Shown: piece by piece, positions 26,725-35,509 of the stretch | How the letters are laid out: each line of letters starts with the position of its first letter | Numbering within the stretch: the stretch's first letter is position 1 | NCBI GenBank assembly: GCA_016710095.1 | Contig: JADJLL010000005.1 | Coordinates: forward strand, 1 to 64,000 | Source of the DNA: Candidatus Eiseniibacteriota bacterium | GTDB lineage: Bacteria; Eisenbacteria; RBG-16-71-46 | Reading direction: 5' to 3' | DNA length: 64,000 bases | Made by a program: the position numbers and the translations under genes | Notes under the pieces: generated by a model | Seen by the model: only the letters and a program-made list of their open reading frames with translations | What the model was told of the DNA's origin: nothing | Database searches by the model: none

Positions 26725-27611
26725 CGCGCCCGCCCGTGACGCATCGCCTCGCCACCGCCGCGCTCGCGCTGCTGCTGCTCGCCGCCGTCGCCGGGCCGGC
26801 GCTCGCGAAAGAGAAGAAGAAGCCGAAGCCGCCGCGCGTACCCGCCGTCGCGCCCGTCGCCGACTCGGTGACCGTGGGGCTGTGGCGCTTCGACGAAACG
26901 CTCGGCCTGCAGGCCGCGGACTCCGGACCGTTCCGCCTCGCGGGCGTCGCGGGACCGGACACGCGCGCCGCGTTCGGGCGCTTCCGCAACGGCCGCGAGT
27001 TCCCGGCGGCCGCGCAGGCGTTCGTGGTGGTGCCGTACAACCCCGTGCTCGATCTCGAGCACCGCTTCACGATCGAGGCGTGGGTGTACGTGAACGCCGT
27101 GAGCGACGGCACGCTGCAGACGATCGCCGCGCGCTGGTCGCCGCTCGTGAACGAGCAGCTCTGGGCGTTCGGCGTGAGTGGGCGCGCGCTCGACTCGGCC
27201 ACGCTCGGCAACCCGTACGCCGACCTCCTGAGCGGCGCGTCGCCCCTGCACCTCGTGTTCGCCTACCGCTCCGGCCAGTCCACGCAGACGCAGACGATCG
27301 TGTCGGTGGGCGAACTGCCGCTCGAGCGCTGGTTGCACGTCGCGGCGACGATCGACGGCGAAGTCGCGACGCTGTACGTCGAAGGCCGTCTCGACTCGCA
27401 GGTCGCGATGCCGTACACGATGCGCACGGGCCCCGTGCCGCTGATGTTCGGCAACACGCTCGATTCACACCGGCTGACGGACTTCGGCGGCGACCTGCGC
27501 GTGGACACGATCGGCCAGCGCTTCAAGGGCGACCCGCTCGACGGGCTGCTCGACGAGGTCCGCCTCTCGAGCGCCGCGCGCACGACGTTCGAATCCGCGC
27601 CGCCGCGATGA
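26721..27611 (+). CDS. secreted LamG/concanavalin-like domain protein
   Basis: 296 residues from GTG, overlapping the previous stop (GTGA). Signal peptide ends near GPALA, followed by a Lys/Pro-rich linker (KEKKKPKPPRVP). Residues ~50-290 form one LamG-like (Laminin_G_3) sandwich: SVTVGLWRFDETLGLQAADS, FTIEAWVYVNA, WLHVAATIDGEVATLYVEG, LDGLLDEVRLSSAARTT. Such domains bind carbohydrate or protein at the surface; no catalytic residues are seen. Translational coupling suggests it works with the membrane glycosyltransferase. Confidence 0.82.
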   Translation: MTRPPVTHRLATAALALLLLAAVAGPALAKEKKKPKPPRVPAVAPVADSVTVGLWRFDETLGLQAADSGPFRLAGVAGPDTRAAFGRFRNGREFPAAAQAFVVVPYNPVLDLEHRFTIEAWVYVNAVSDGTLQTIAARWSPLVNEQLWAFGVSGRALDSATLGNPYADLLSGASPLHLVFAYRSGQSTQTQTIVSVGELPLERWLHVAATIDGEVATLYVEGRLDSQVAMPYTMRTGPVPLMFGNTLDSHRLTDFGGDLRVDTIGQRFKGDPLDGLLDEVRLSSAARTTFESAPPR

Positions 27612-27753
27612 CGCGGGCCGCTGCCGCCCCGGCCGTCACCGGCGTTCACGCTTCGCGCACGACGTGAGCATGGTGCGCGCCCCCGGCCGCGCGGTAGCCT
27701 CGCGCCCGTTCGCGACGCACCTCCACCCGCCGCGCCCCCGCACTCGGACTTCC

Positions 27754-29930
27754 ATGCGCACGCTGCTCTCGCTCACCCTGGCGCTCACGCTCTCGCTCGT
27801 CGCCGCACGCACCGCCGCGGCGGGCGACGCCGCGCGCTTCCTCGTCGCCCAGCTCGCGGAAGCCTCCGACAAGGCGCAGTTCGCGTGGAAGCCCGACGCC
27901 GCCCAGCAGGCGGCCGCGCTCGGCCTGCGCGTGCGCGCGCCGCTGCGCGACGGCCGCATGCGCGCGCGCACCACGCGGCTCGACGAGGCCGTGCTCGCGC
28001 ACCCGGCGCTGCGCGGCTTCGCGCCCGACCGCATCGTGCTGCTCGAAGCGCCGGACTCGGCGACGGCCGCGGCCGCACGGACCGCGCTCGCCGACGGCGG
28101 TGGCGTGGACTGGATCGAGCCACTCGCCTCACGCGCGCTGCAGATGACCGAGCTGCACGGGGCCGGCGCACGGCCCGGTGCGCTCGCCGCGCTCGACTCG
28201 CTGCCCAACGATCCGCTGCTGCGCGATTCGCGGCAGTGGGGACTGTGGAACGTCGGCGGCGTGGGCGGCGGCTTCTACGGCGGCGTGCCGCGCGCCGACA
28301 TTCACGTGGTCGAAGCGTGGCGCGTCACGACGGGCGACAACGCGCTCAAGCTCGCGGTCGCCGACACGGGCATCGATCCCGCGCAGCCCGAACTCGCCGG
28401 GCTCATGCCCGACGGCTCGCCGCGGCTCGTGGACATGGTCTCGGTCACCTTCGAAGGCGCCGATGCGTGGGCGGACTCCAACGGCCACGGCACGCCGGTC
28501 GCCGGCGCGATGGCGGCGCGGACGAACGACGGCGCGCGCTTCGCGAGCGGCGGCGTGGCCGGCGTGTGCGGCGGCGACGGCGCACTCGTCGCGGGCTGCC
28601 GGATCGTCCCGATCAAGATCGCCGAAGGACACTCGGGCGAGTCGAGCTCGTTCGAGGTCTCGCGCGCCATGCTGTGGGCCGCGGACGTGGGCGCGCGCGC
28701 GATGAACCTGTCGTTCGCGGGCTACGAAGGCAGCCGCCTCGAACGCCTGTGCATGACGTACGCGCTGCTGCGCGGTTGCGTCGTGGTCGTCGCCGCGGGA
28801 AACGAAGGCGCGCGCGACAACCCGCGCCGCCCGATGTACCCGGCCGCGTACGCCGCCGACGGACTCGGTATTCAAGTCGGCGCGAGCACGCAGTTCGACG
28901 ACCGTGCGACGTTCTCGTCGTACGGCCCCGGGCTCGACTTCGTCGCGCCGGGCGTGAACATCTGGACGACGTTCATGACGTACCCGAGCGCCGCGGGCGC
29001 GGTGTACGACGGACTCGTCGCCGCTTCCGGCACGTCGTTCGCCGCGCCGATCGCGGCGGGCGCGGTCGGACTGCTCGCCGCCGCGCGCCCCGAACTGATC
29101 GAGAACGACTTCCAGCACGTGCTGCGCGAAAGCGCCGACGACGTGTACCTGCCCGGCTGGGACGAGCGCACGGCGTGGGGACGGCTCAACGTCGGCCGCG
29201 CGCTCGCGTCGGTCGGGCCGGAGTACGGCATCTGGCACGACGAAGTGCGCGCCGACTCCGTCGTGCTCGCGGGCTCGGGCACGCTGTCGATCGGCGAGAG
29301 CGGCCCCGGCACGCTCGACCGCTTCCGCGGGCTGCTCGCCGCGACGCGCTGGGCGACGTACGCGACCGTGACGCTGCCGGACTCGTTCGCCGACACCGTG
29401 CGCGTGTGGCCGCGCGTGGGCGGCACGTTCGCCGCGCGCGGCGACTACCAGTTGCCGTACTTCACGCCCGGCGCCGAAGTCGTCGCGCGGAACGGCCGCA
29501 CGTTCACGCTGCGCGGCTGGCTGTATCGCGCCGACTCCGACACCTGCGCGACGTGCGTGGACGCGTGGGTGCCGCTGCCGCCCGAGTACGCGCGCTTCGG
29601 CTTCACCGTGATCGGGCGCGTGAACCGCTCCCGCCCGCCCGCGCCGGTCGGGGATGCGACGGGCGGCGCGGGCGCCGCCCACGTGCGCGCCTGGCCGAGC
29701 CCGTTCCGCGGTGCGATCGCGCTCGCGCTACCGGGCGCGGGCAGCGTGCGCGTGCTCGACGTGAACGGCCGCGTCGTGCGCGAGTGGCGCGCGAGCGGCG
29801 CCGAAACGCGCTGGGACGGCCGCGATCGCGACGGCCGCGACGCGCCGCCCGCGCTGTACTTCGTGCGCTGGCGGGGCGCGGACGGCTCCGGCCCGCGATC
29901 ACCACGCGCGTCGTGAAGCTCGGCCGCTGA
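27754..29930 (+). CDS. secreted subtilisin-like serine protease (S8) with FlgD-type tail, frameshift near the end
   Basis: About 725 residues. Signal peptide MRTLLSLTLALTLSLVAARTAAA. A propeptide-like region (~25-150) precedes the catalytic domain: Asp in LAVADTGIDPAQPEL, His in NGHGTPVAGAMAA, oxyanion Asn in VVVAAGNEGARDN, Ser in ASGTSFAAPIAAG. A beta domain follows, then an FlgD-like tail (AWPSPFRGAIAL, VRVLDVNGRVVREWR, PALYFVRWRGADG). In the annotated frame it stops at 29916 (GPRSPRAS), but the next frame gives ITTRVVKLGR ending at 29930, the expected last strand, so one base is lost or gained near 29889-29897. Exported and probably surface-anchored or released by the same route as the other FlgD-tail proteins. 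Confidence 0.9.
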
Positions 29931-29972
29931 ATCGCGCTTGAACGCCCGCGCGCACGAGCGGAACATGCGCGC

Positions 29973-31235
29973 ATGAACGCTCTTCGTGCGTCTTCCGTCC
30001 TCCTGCTGCTCGTCCTGCTCTCGCTGCTCTCCTCCTGCGCCCCCGACCGCCACGCGCCCGAATGGGCGCTCGTCCACGAGATCACGCCCGACGCGCTCGT
30101 GAGCGTGGACGGTTCCGATCCCTCGATCGCCGCGGCGGCCGACGGCCGCGTCGCGATCACCTGGGTGACGCGCGACTCCGTGGGCGCCGACGTGTGGTTC
30201 GCGATCTCGACCGACAGCGGCCGGCACTTTTCGGCGGCGCAGAAGCTCGACACGCGCGCGGGCAAGGTGTCGTCGTACACCGAGAGCCGGCCGCTCGTCG
30301 TGCTCGGGCCCGCGGGCCACGTGACGGTCGCGTGGGCGTCCGCGCGCGACAGCGGCCAGTACGCCGACGACCTCGTCTCGCGCAGCAGCGACGACGGCGG
30401 GCGCACGTTCTCGCCCGAGGCGTTCCTCAACGACGACCACGCGAACCCGCGCTCGACCTACCACGGCTTCCTCGCGCTCGACGTGACGCCCGCGGGCTCG
30501 CTCGTCGGCGCATGGATCGACGGCCGCGCCTCCGCCGGCGAGGCCGAGCCCGCGCACGGCGAGATCTGGTCGTCGTCGAGCGACGACGGCGGTCGCACGT
30601 GGCGGCCGAACACGCGCGTCGCGACCGACGTGTGCTCGTGCTGCCGGCTCGCGCTGCGCGCCGACTCGCTCGGGCACGTCGCCGTGGCCTACCGCGGCGC
30701 GCGCGCGAACCTGCGCGACCCGCGCCTCGCGCTCTCGAGCGACGGCGGGGCGACGTTCCCGCTCGACACGCTCGTCTCGCCCGACGGCTGGCTGCTGCCC
30801 GCGTGCCCGTCCATGGGCCCGGCGATCACGCTCAACCGCGGCGGCGGCGGGCACGTCGCGTGGTTCACGGGCGCCGAGAACGCCGCCACGTCGCCCGGCG
30901 TGTACGTCGCGCCGTGGCGCGCGCCCGCGGGCGCGTCCGGTGCGCGGCGTTCGCTCGGCGACAGCCTGCGCGAGCCGCAACGCCCGATGCTCGCCGCGAT
31001 GGGCGCGACGACGCTCGCGGGCGTGATCGCCCGCGCGCAATCCGACTCCACGCGGCGCCTGCTCGCGGTGCGCGCACTCGACATGGACGGCGCATGGACG
31101 CCGTGGCTGTTCCTCGGCGTGAACGTGCGCGCGGCGGCGATCGCCGGCGTGAAAGCGCGGACGGCCTACGCCGTGTGGCAGGAAAAGACCGACGAGCGCT
31201 CGCGCCTGCGCGTCGTGCACCTGGTCCGGCGGTAG
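29973..31235 (+). CDS. lipoprotein with sialidase-like (BNR) beta-propeller
   Basis: 420 residues. Lipobox LLSSC (Cys22). The propeller shows repeated Asp-box-like turns: STDSGRHFSAA, SSDDGGRTFSPE, SSDDGGRTWRPN, SSDGGATFPLD. A Cys cluster, DVCSCCRLALRAD, falls between blades. Catalytic Arg triad and Tyr/Glu of true sialidases are not evident, so enzymatic activity is doubtful. Likely exposed on the outer membrane. It lies 42 bp after the protease and may be co-expressed with it. Confidence 0.8.
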   Translation: MNALRASSVLLLLVLLSLLSSCAPDRHAPEWALVHEITPDALVSVDGSDPSIAAAADGRVAITWVTRDSVGADVWFAISTDSGRHFSAAQKLDTRAGKVSSYTESRPLVVLGPAGHVTVAWASARDSGQYADDLVSRSSDDGGRTFSPEAFLNDDHANPRSTYHGFLALDVTPAGSLVGAWIDGRASAGEAEPAHGEIWSSSSDDGGRTWRPNTRVATDVCSCCRLALRADSLGHVAVAYRGARANLRDPRLALSSDGGATFPLDTLVSPDGWLLPACPSMGPAITLNRGGGGHVAWFTGAENAATSPGVYVAPWRAPAGASGARRSLGDSLREPQRPMLAAMGATTLAGVIARAQSDSTRRLLAVRALDMDGAWTPWLFLGVNVRAAAIAGVKARTAYAVWQEKTDERSRLRVVHLVRR

Positions 31236-31344
31236 CCGGAACCGCGAAGGCGGCCGGCCCGCCGCCGTGCGGCCGGGCGAAAAGGCCCGCCAAACCGGCG
31301 CGGCCGCGTCCGTCGGACTTCCCGGCGCGGCCACCCTTCCGGCT

Positions 31345-31374
31345 TTGCCGCTCGCAAAACGAGGGTGCTACCTT
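31345..31374 (+). promoter_or_regulatory. candidate promoter of the MoxR operon
   Basis: TTGCCG (31345-31350) and TACCTT (31369-31374), spacing 18. Start expected about 55 nt before the TTG start codon of moxR. The same TTG-N21-TANNTT type recurs before mfd and the parvulin lipoprotein gene. Confidence 0.5.
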
Positions 31375-31435
31375 CGCGCCCCGTTCGCATCGGCAACCGG
31401 CGCCGCAATCGACTCCCGCACCGCACGAGGTTCGC

Positions 31436-32432
31436 TTGAGCAGCAACGAATCCGATCTGCAGGCCATCCGCCAGCTGGCCTCCGCGCGCGAGCGCATCCT
31501 CGCCGAGCTGAGCAAAGCCATCGTCGGCCAGGACGAAGTGATCGAGCAGCTGCTCACCGCGCTGTTCGCCGGTGGCCACGTGCTGCTGGTCGGCGTCCCG
31601 GGCCTCGCGAAGACGCTGCTCATCTCGAGCCTCGCGCGCGTGCTCGACCTCGAGTTCAAGCGCATCCAGTTCACGCCCGACCTCATGCCGTCCGACATCA
31701 CCGGCACGGACATCCTCGAGGAAGACGCCACGACCGGACGGCGCGCCATGCGCTTCATTCGCGGACCGGTGTTCGCGAACGTCGTGCTCGCCGACGAAAT
31801 CAACCGCACGCCGCCCAAGACGCAGGCCGCGCTGCTGCAGGCGATGCAGGAGAAGGAAGTCACCGCCGGCGGCCAGACGTTCTCGCTGCCGCTTCCGTTC
31901 TTCGTGCTCGCGACGCAGAACCCGATCGAACTCGAGGGCACGTACCCGCTGCCCGAGGCGCAGCTCGACCGCTTCATGTTCAACGTGCAGGTCGGCTATC
32001 CGTCGCAGACCGAGGAAGAGCAGATCGTGATGAGCACGACGAGCGCGCAGGTGCCGAAGCTCGAGCGCGTGCTCGGCGGCGACGACATCCTCGCGCTGCA
32101 GCAGCTCGTGCGCCGCGTGCCGGTGACCGACCACGTCGTGCGCTACGCCGTGCGCCTCGTGCGCGCGACGCGCGGCGGCGAAGGCGCGCCGGACTTCGTG
32201 CGCCAGTGGGTCAGCTGGGGCGCCGGACCGCGCGCCTCGCAGTTCCTCGTGCTCGGCGCCAAGACGCGCGCCGTCATGCGTGGCCGCTTCGCGCCCGGCA
32301 TCGAAGGACGTGCAGGCCGTCGCCGCGGCGGTGCTGCGCCACCGCGTCGTCACGAACTTCACCGCCGAAGCCGAAGGCGTGAAGCCCGACCGCATCATCG
32401 CGGACCTGCTGAAGAACGTCCCGACCGACTGA
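31436..32432 (+). CDS. MoxR-family AAA+ ATPase, one frameshift
   Basis: About 331 residues restored, TTG start with GAGG 5 nt upstream. MoxR signature order: IVGQDEVIEQLLTAL, Walker A GGHVLLVGVPGLAKTLL, ITGTDILEED, Walker B NVVLADEINRTPPKTQAALL, sensor 1 FVLATQNPIELEGTYPLPEA, sensor 2 WVSWGAGPRASQFLV. The frame breaks at about 32302-32307 (RFAPGIE / DVQAVAAAVLRHRVVTNF in the next frame) and ends VPTD, TGA 32430-32432. MoxR ATPases act as chaperones for VWA-domain partners; the DUF58 and BatA proteins encoded downstream are the obvious partners. Confidence 0.92.
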
Positions 32433-32469
32433 CGCACCGCCCCTCACGTCCGACCTCGAGGAGAACCGC

Positions 32470-33894
32470 ATGGCGGATTCGCAGCCGGCGCACTTGAAGC
32501 GGCAGATCGGCCTGTACGCCGCGACGGCGATCACGGTCGGCAACATCATCGGCTCGGGCATCTTCCGCTCGCCGCACTCGGTCGCGTCCGAACTGACGAC
32601 GTTCCCGCTCGTGCTGACCGCGTGGATCGTCGGCGGCCTGCTGTCCATCTGCGGCTCGCTCGTGCTCGCGGAACTCGCGGTCACTCATCCGAAGACCGGC
32701 GGGCTCTACGTGTTCCTGCGCGAGAGCTTCGGCGACGCGTTCGCGTTCGTGTTCGGCTGGGCGAACCTCTGGGTGATCAAGCCGACGGTCGTCGCGTCCA
32801 TCACGAGCGTGTTCGCGCTCTACTTCTGCCAGGTCATGGGCTGGAAGGACGACACGCAGTTCGCCGTCGGCGCCGCGGCCATTCTCTTCCTCACGTTCGT
32901 GAACTGGCTCGGCGTGAAGGAGGGCACGCGCACGCAGAGCCTGCTCACGACGCTCAAGGTGATCGGCATCCTCGGACTGTGCGTGGCGGCGTTCACGATT
33001 CCAGCGACGCATCCGGCCTCGGCGCTCGCCGAAGGCGCCGTCGCCGAAGCGACCACCAAGCCGCTCATGACCGCGTTCTTCGTCGCCATGGTGAGCATCC
33101 TCTTCGCGTACGACGGCTGGACGGACAGCACGTACGTCGCGGGCGAGGTCGTGAACCCGCAGCGCACGATGCCGATCGCGATCGTGTGGGGCACGTGGGC
33201 CGTGATCGGCGTGTACGTGCTCACGAACTTCGCGTACTTCCACGTGCTCGGCGCCGAGGGCGTGCGCTCGTACGAGGCCGTGGGCTCCGAGACCATCCAC
33301 CGCCTGCTCGGCGACTGGGGCGCGCGCGCGCTCGCCGTGCTCGTCGCCGTGTCCACGTTCGGCACCACGAACGGCTCGATCCTCACCGGCCCGCGCGTCA
33401 CGCAGGCGATGGCGGCCGACGGACTGCTCTGGAAGCCGATGGCCGCGCTCGACCCGAAGCGCGAGACGCCGTCGCTCGCGCTCTGGGTGCAGGCGCTTCT
33501 TTCGATCGTGTGGCTCAAGGTGGCCGGCGGCTTCGACGACGTGTCGGGCTGGTTCGTGACGACGTCGTGGATGTTCTACGGGCTCACGACCGCGGCGATC
33601 TTCGTGCAGCGCGCCCGCGAGAAGCGCGGCGAGCTCGCGGCGCCGTCGTACCGCACGCCGGGCTTCCCGGTGACGCCGATCCTGTTCATCGTGACGACGG
33701 TCGCGATCATCTACGCCGACTTCACCTCCAGCACGCCGCTGGAGTTCGACGGCGTCACGGGCCCGCTCGCCTCCGCGCTCGCGCTCGTGCCGCGCGCGGG
33801 ACTCGGCGTGCTCATCGCGCTGCTCGGCTTCCCGGTGTACGCGCTGTGGAAGGGCCGCTCCGGCGGCTCCGCCGGCTCGCGGAAGAACGCGTGA
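32470..33894 (+). CDS. APC-superfamily amino acid permease (LAT-like)
   Basis: 474 residues, twelve predicted membrane helices. Helix 1 carries the unwound substrate-site motif VGNIIGSGIF; helix 6 region reads ILFAYDGWTDSTYVAGEV, as in L-type amino acid transporters. RYxTPGFPVTP-like C-terminal loop (SYRTPGFPVTP) is typical. GAGGAGAACCGC places the RBS before the ATG. It sits between moxR and the DUF58 gene, overlapping the latter by 4 bp, an unusual guest in a MoxR operon. Substrate unknown. Confidence 0.92.
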   Translation: MADSQPAHLKRQIGLYAATAITVGNIIGSGIFRSPHSVASELTTFPLVLTAWIVGGLLSICGSLVLAELAVTHPKTGGLYVFLRESFGDAFAFVFGWANLWVIKPTVVASITSVFALYFCQVMGWKDDTQFAVGAAAILFLTFVNWLGVKEGTRTQSLLTTLKVIGILGLCVAAFTIPATHPASALAEGAVAEATTKPLMTAFFVAMVSILFAYDGWTDSTYVAGEVVNPQRTMPIAIVWGTWAVIGVYVLTNFAYFHVLGAEGVRSYEAVGSETIHRLLGDWGARALAVLVAVSTFGTTNGSILTGPRVTQAMAADGLLWKPMAALDPKRETPSLALWVQALLSIVWLKVAGGFDDVSGWFVTTSWMFYGLTTAAIFVQRAREKRGELAAPSYRTPGFPVTPILFIVTTVAIIYADFTSSTPLEFDGVTGPLASALALVPRAGLGVLIALLGFPVYALWKGRSGGSAGSRKNA

Positions 33895-34874
33895 GCGCCT
33901 TCGGAACCTCCGGGCCCGCCGGGCCCGCCGCGAGAAGCGGCGCGCAGCCCGATCGCGGCGTGGCTCGCGGCGGCGGCGCCGAGAACCGGCACTACCTCGA
34001 CCCGGAAGTCGTCGCGCGTCTCGGCCATCTCGACGTGCGCGCGCGGCTCGTGGTCGAAGGCTTCATCTCGGGCATGCACCGCTCGCCGTTCCACGGCTTC
34101 AGCGTCGAGTTCGCCGAGCACCGGCCGTACATGCCGGGCGACCCGCTCAAGAACCTCGACTGGAAGGTGCTCGCGAAGAGCGACCGCTACCTGGTCAAGC
34201 AGTACACCGAAGAAACCAACCTGCGCTGCCACCTGCTGCTCGACCTGTCGGGCAGCATGGGCTTCCGCTCGACGCGCGCGTCCATGAGCAAGCTCGAGTA
34301 CGCGAAGTCCCTCGCCGCGGCGCTGTCGTACCTCATGCTGCGCCAGCAGGACGCGGTCGGCACGCTGCTCTTCGCCGAGGGGCCCGTGCAGTTCGTGCCC
34401 GCGCGTTCGGTGCGCTCGCACCTCGACGTGCTGCTCGCGACGCTCGCGAGCGGCCAGCCGCAGGGCCGCACGAAGCTCGGGCCCGTGCTGCACGAACTCG
34501 CCGAACGCGTGAAGCGCCGCGGGCTGATCGTGCTGCTCTCCGATCTCATGGACTCGCCCGACGAAGTGCTGTCGGGGCTGCAGCACTTCCGGCACCGGCA
34601 CCACGAAGTGATCGTGTTCCACCTGCTCGATCCGGACGAAGTCGAGTTCCCGTACCACGACACGTCCACGTTCGTGGACATGGAGTCGGGCGAGCGCATC
34701 ACGACCGAGCCGTGGGAGATCGGCGCGCGCTATCGCGAGCGGCTCGCGGCGTGGCAGGAGAAGTACCGCCGCTCGTGCCGCGAGCAGCGCGTGGACTACG
34801 TGCCGCTCGACACGCGCACGCCGTTCGACCGCGCGCTGCTGGCCTACCTCGAGAAGCGCGCGAGCCTGCTGTGA
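33891..34874 (+). CDS. DUF58/VWA-like protein (MoxR partner)
   Basis: 327 residues from GTG (GTGA overlap with the permease). A low-complexity N-terminus (~1-35) precedes the DUF58 signature FAEHRPYMPGDPLKNLDWKV, then a VWA-like fold with DLSGSMGF (MIDAS DxSxS) and IVLLSDLMDSPDEVL. No membrane segment, so probably cytoplasmic and recruited to the inner membrane. In related operons (BatA/B, Aerotolerance loci) this protein is remodelled by MoxR. The start codes for repeated GPAGPAA encoded by GGGCCCGCC repeats. Confidence 0.9.
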   Translation: MSAFGTSGPAGPAARSGAQPDRGVARGGGAENRHYLDPEVVARLGHLDVRARLVVEGFISGMHRSPFHGFSVEFAEHRPYMPGDPLKNLDWKVLAKSDRYLVKQYTEETNLRCHLLLDLSGSMGFRSTRASMSKLEYAKSLAAALSYLMLRQQDAVGTLLFAEGPVQFVPARSVRSHLDVLLATLASGQPQGRTKLGPVLHELAERVKRRGLIVLLSDLMDSPDEVLSGLQHFRHRHHEVIVFHLLDPDEVEFPYHDTSTFVDMESGERITTEPWEIGARYRERLAAWQEKYRRSCREQRVDYVPLDTRTPFDRALLAYLEKRASLL

Positions 34875-35509
34875 AGATGCGCGTGCTGTCCGTGCTCACG
34901 TTCCTCGCCGGCGCGCTCGTGCTCTGGGTGGCGCTCGGCATCCTCGGCGAAGCGCCGGGCAGCGCGCCCGAGTCGCGCCACCTGCGCCGGATGAAGAAGC
35001 GCCTCGCCGTGCCCGCCTCGTACACGCCCTACACGCTCGCCGACTTCCAGGCGCTGCCGCACGGCATCGCGCTCGAGCACCGCGGCGTTCGCGAACGCAC
35101 CGCCGTGAGCTTCGAGGGCTGGAACCAGCGCATGATGATGGCCGGCGACGGCGACGCGCATCTCGAACTCGTCGCCTCGCCGCGCGCGTCCGGAGGGCGC
35201 GACACCGTCTACGTCACGGCCGAGGTCACGCCGCCGTTTCGCCGTGGCGGCGCCGCGTCGAACTGGAACTACGACCGCCTGCTCGCGCTCTTCCGCCCCA
35301 ATCGCGGCGGCCAGACGCCTTGGGAGCAGGGCCCCGCGCGCGTGCGCGTGAGCGGCTGGCTGCTCTACGACTACCAGTACGACCACGCGCCGACGAGCTG
35401 GTCGCTCGAGAACGCCGCGCCGCGCGCGACGGGCTGGGAGATCCACCCCGTGACGCGCATCGAGCGCTGGGATGAGGCGCACGCGGCGTGGATCGAGGTG
35501 CCGCGATGA
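34871..35509 (+). CDS. membrane-anchored protein of unknown function in the MoxR operon
   Basis: 212 residues (GTG at 34871 overlapping the previous stop; ATG at 34877 also possible). One N-terminal membrane segment (VLSVLTFLAGALVLWVALGIL), then a soluble domain outside the membrane with short beta-strand patterns: IALEHRGVRERTAVSFEGW, HLELVASP, RVRVSGWLLYDYQYD, ATGWEIHPVTRIERW. The last part resembles small OB-like domains where WEIHPVT.IE ends the barrel, but I cannot name a family. Position between DUF58 and BatA suggests a structural or adaptor part of the same complex. Confidence 0.7.
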   Translation: MKMRVLSVLTFLAGALVLWVALGILGEAPGSAPESRHLRRMKKRLAVPASYTPYTLADFQALPHGIALEHRGVRERTAVSFEGWNQRMMMAGDGDAHLELVASPRASGGRDTVYVTAEVTPPFRRGGAASNWNYDRLLALFRPNRGGQTPWEQGPARVRVSGWLLYDYQYDHAPTSWSLENAAPRATGWEIHPVTRIERWDEAHAAWIEVPR

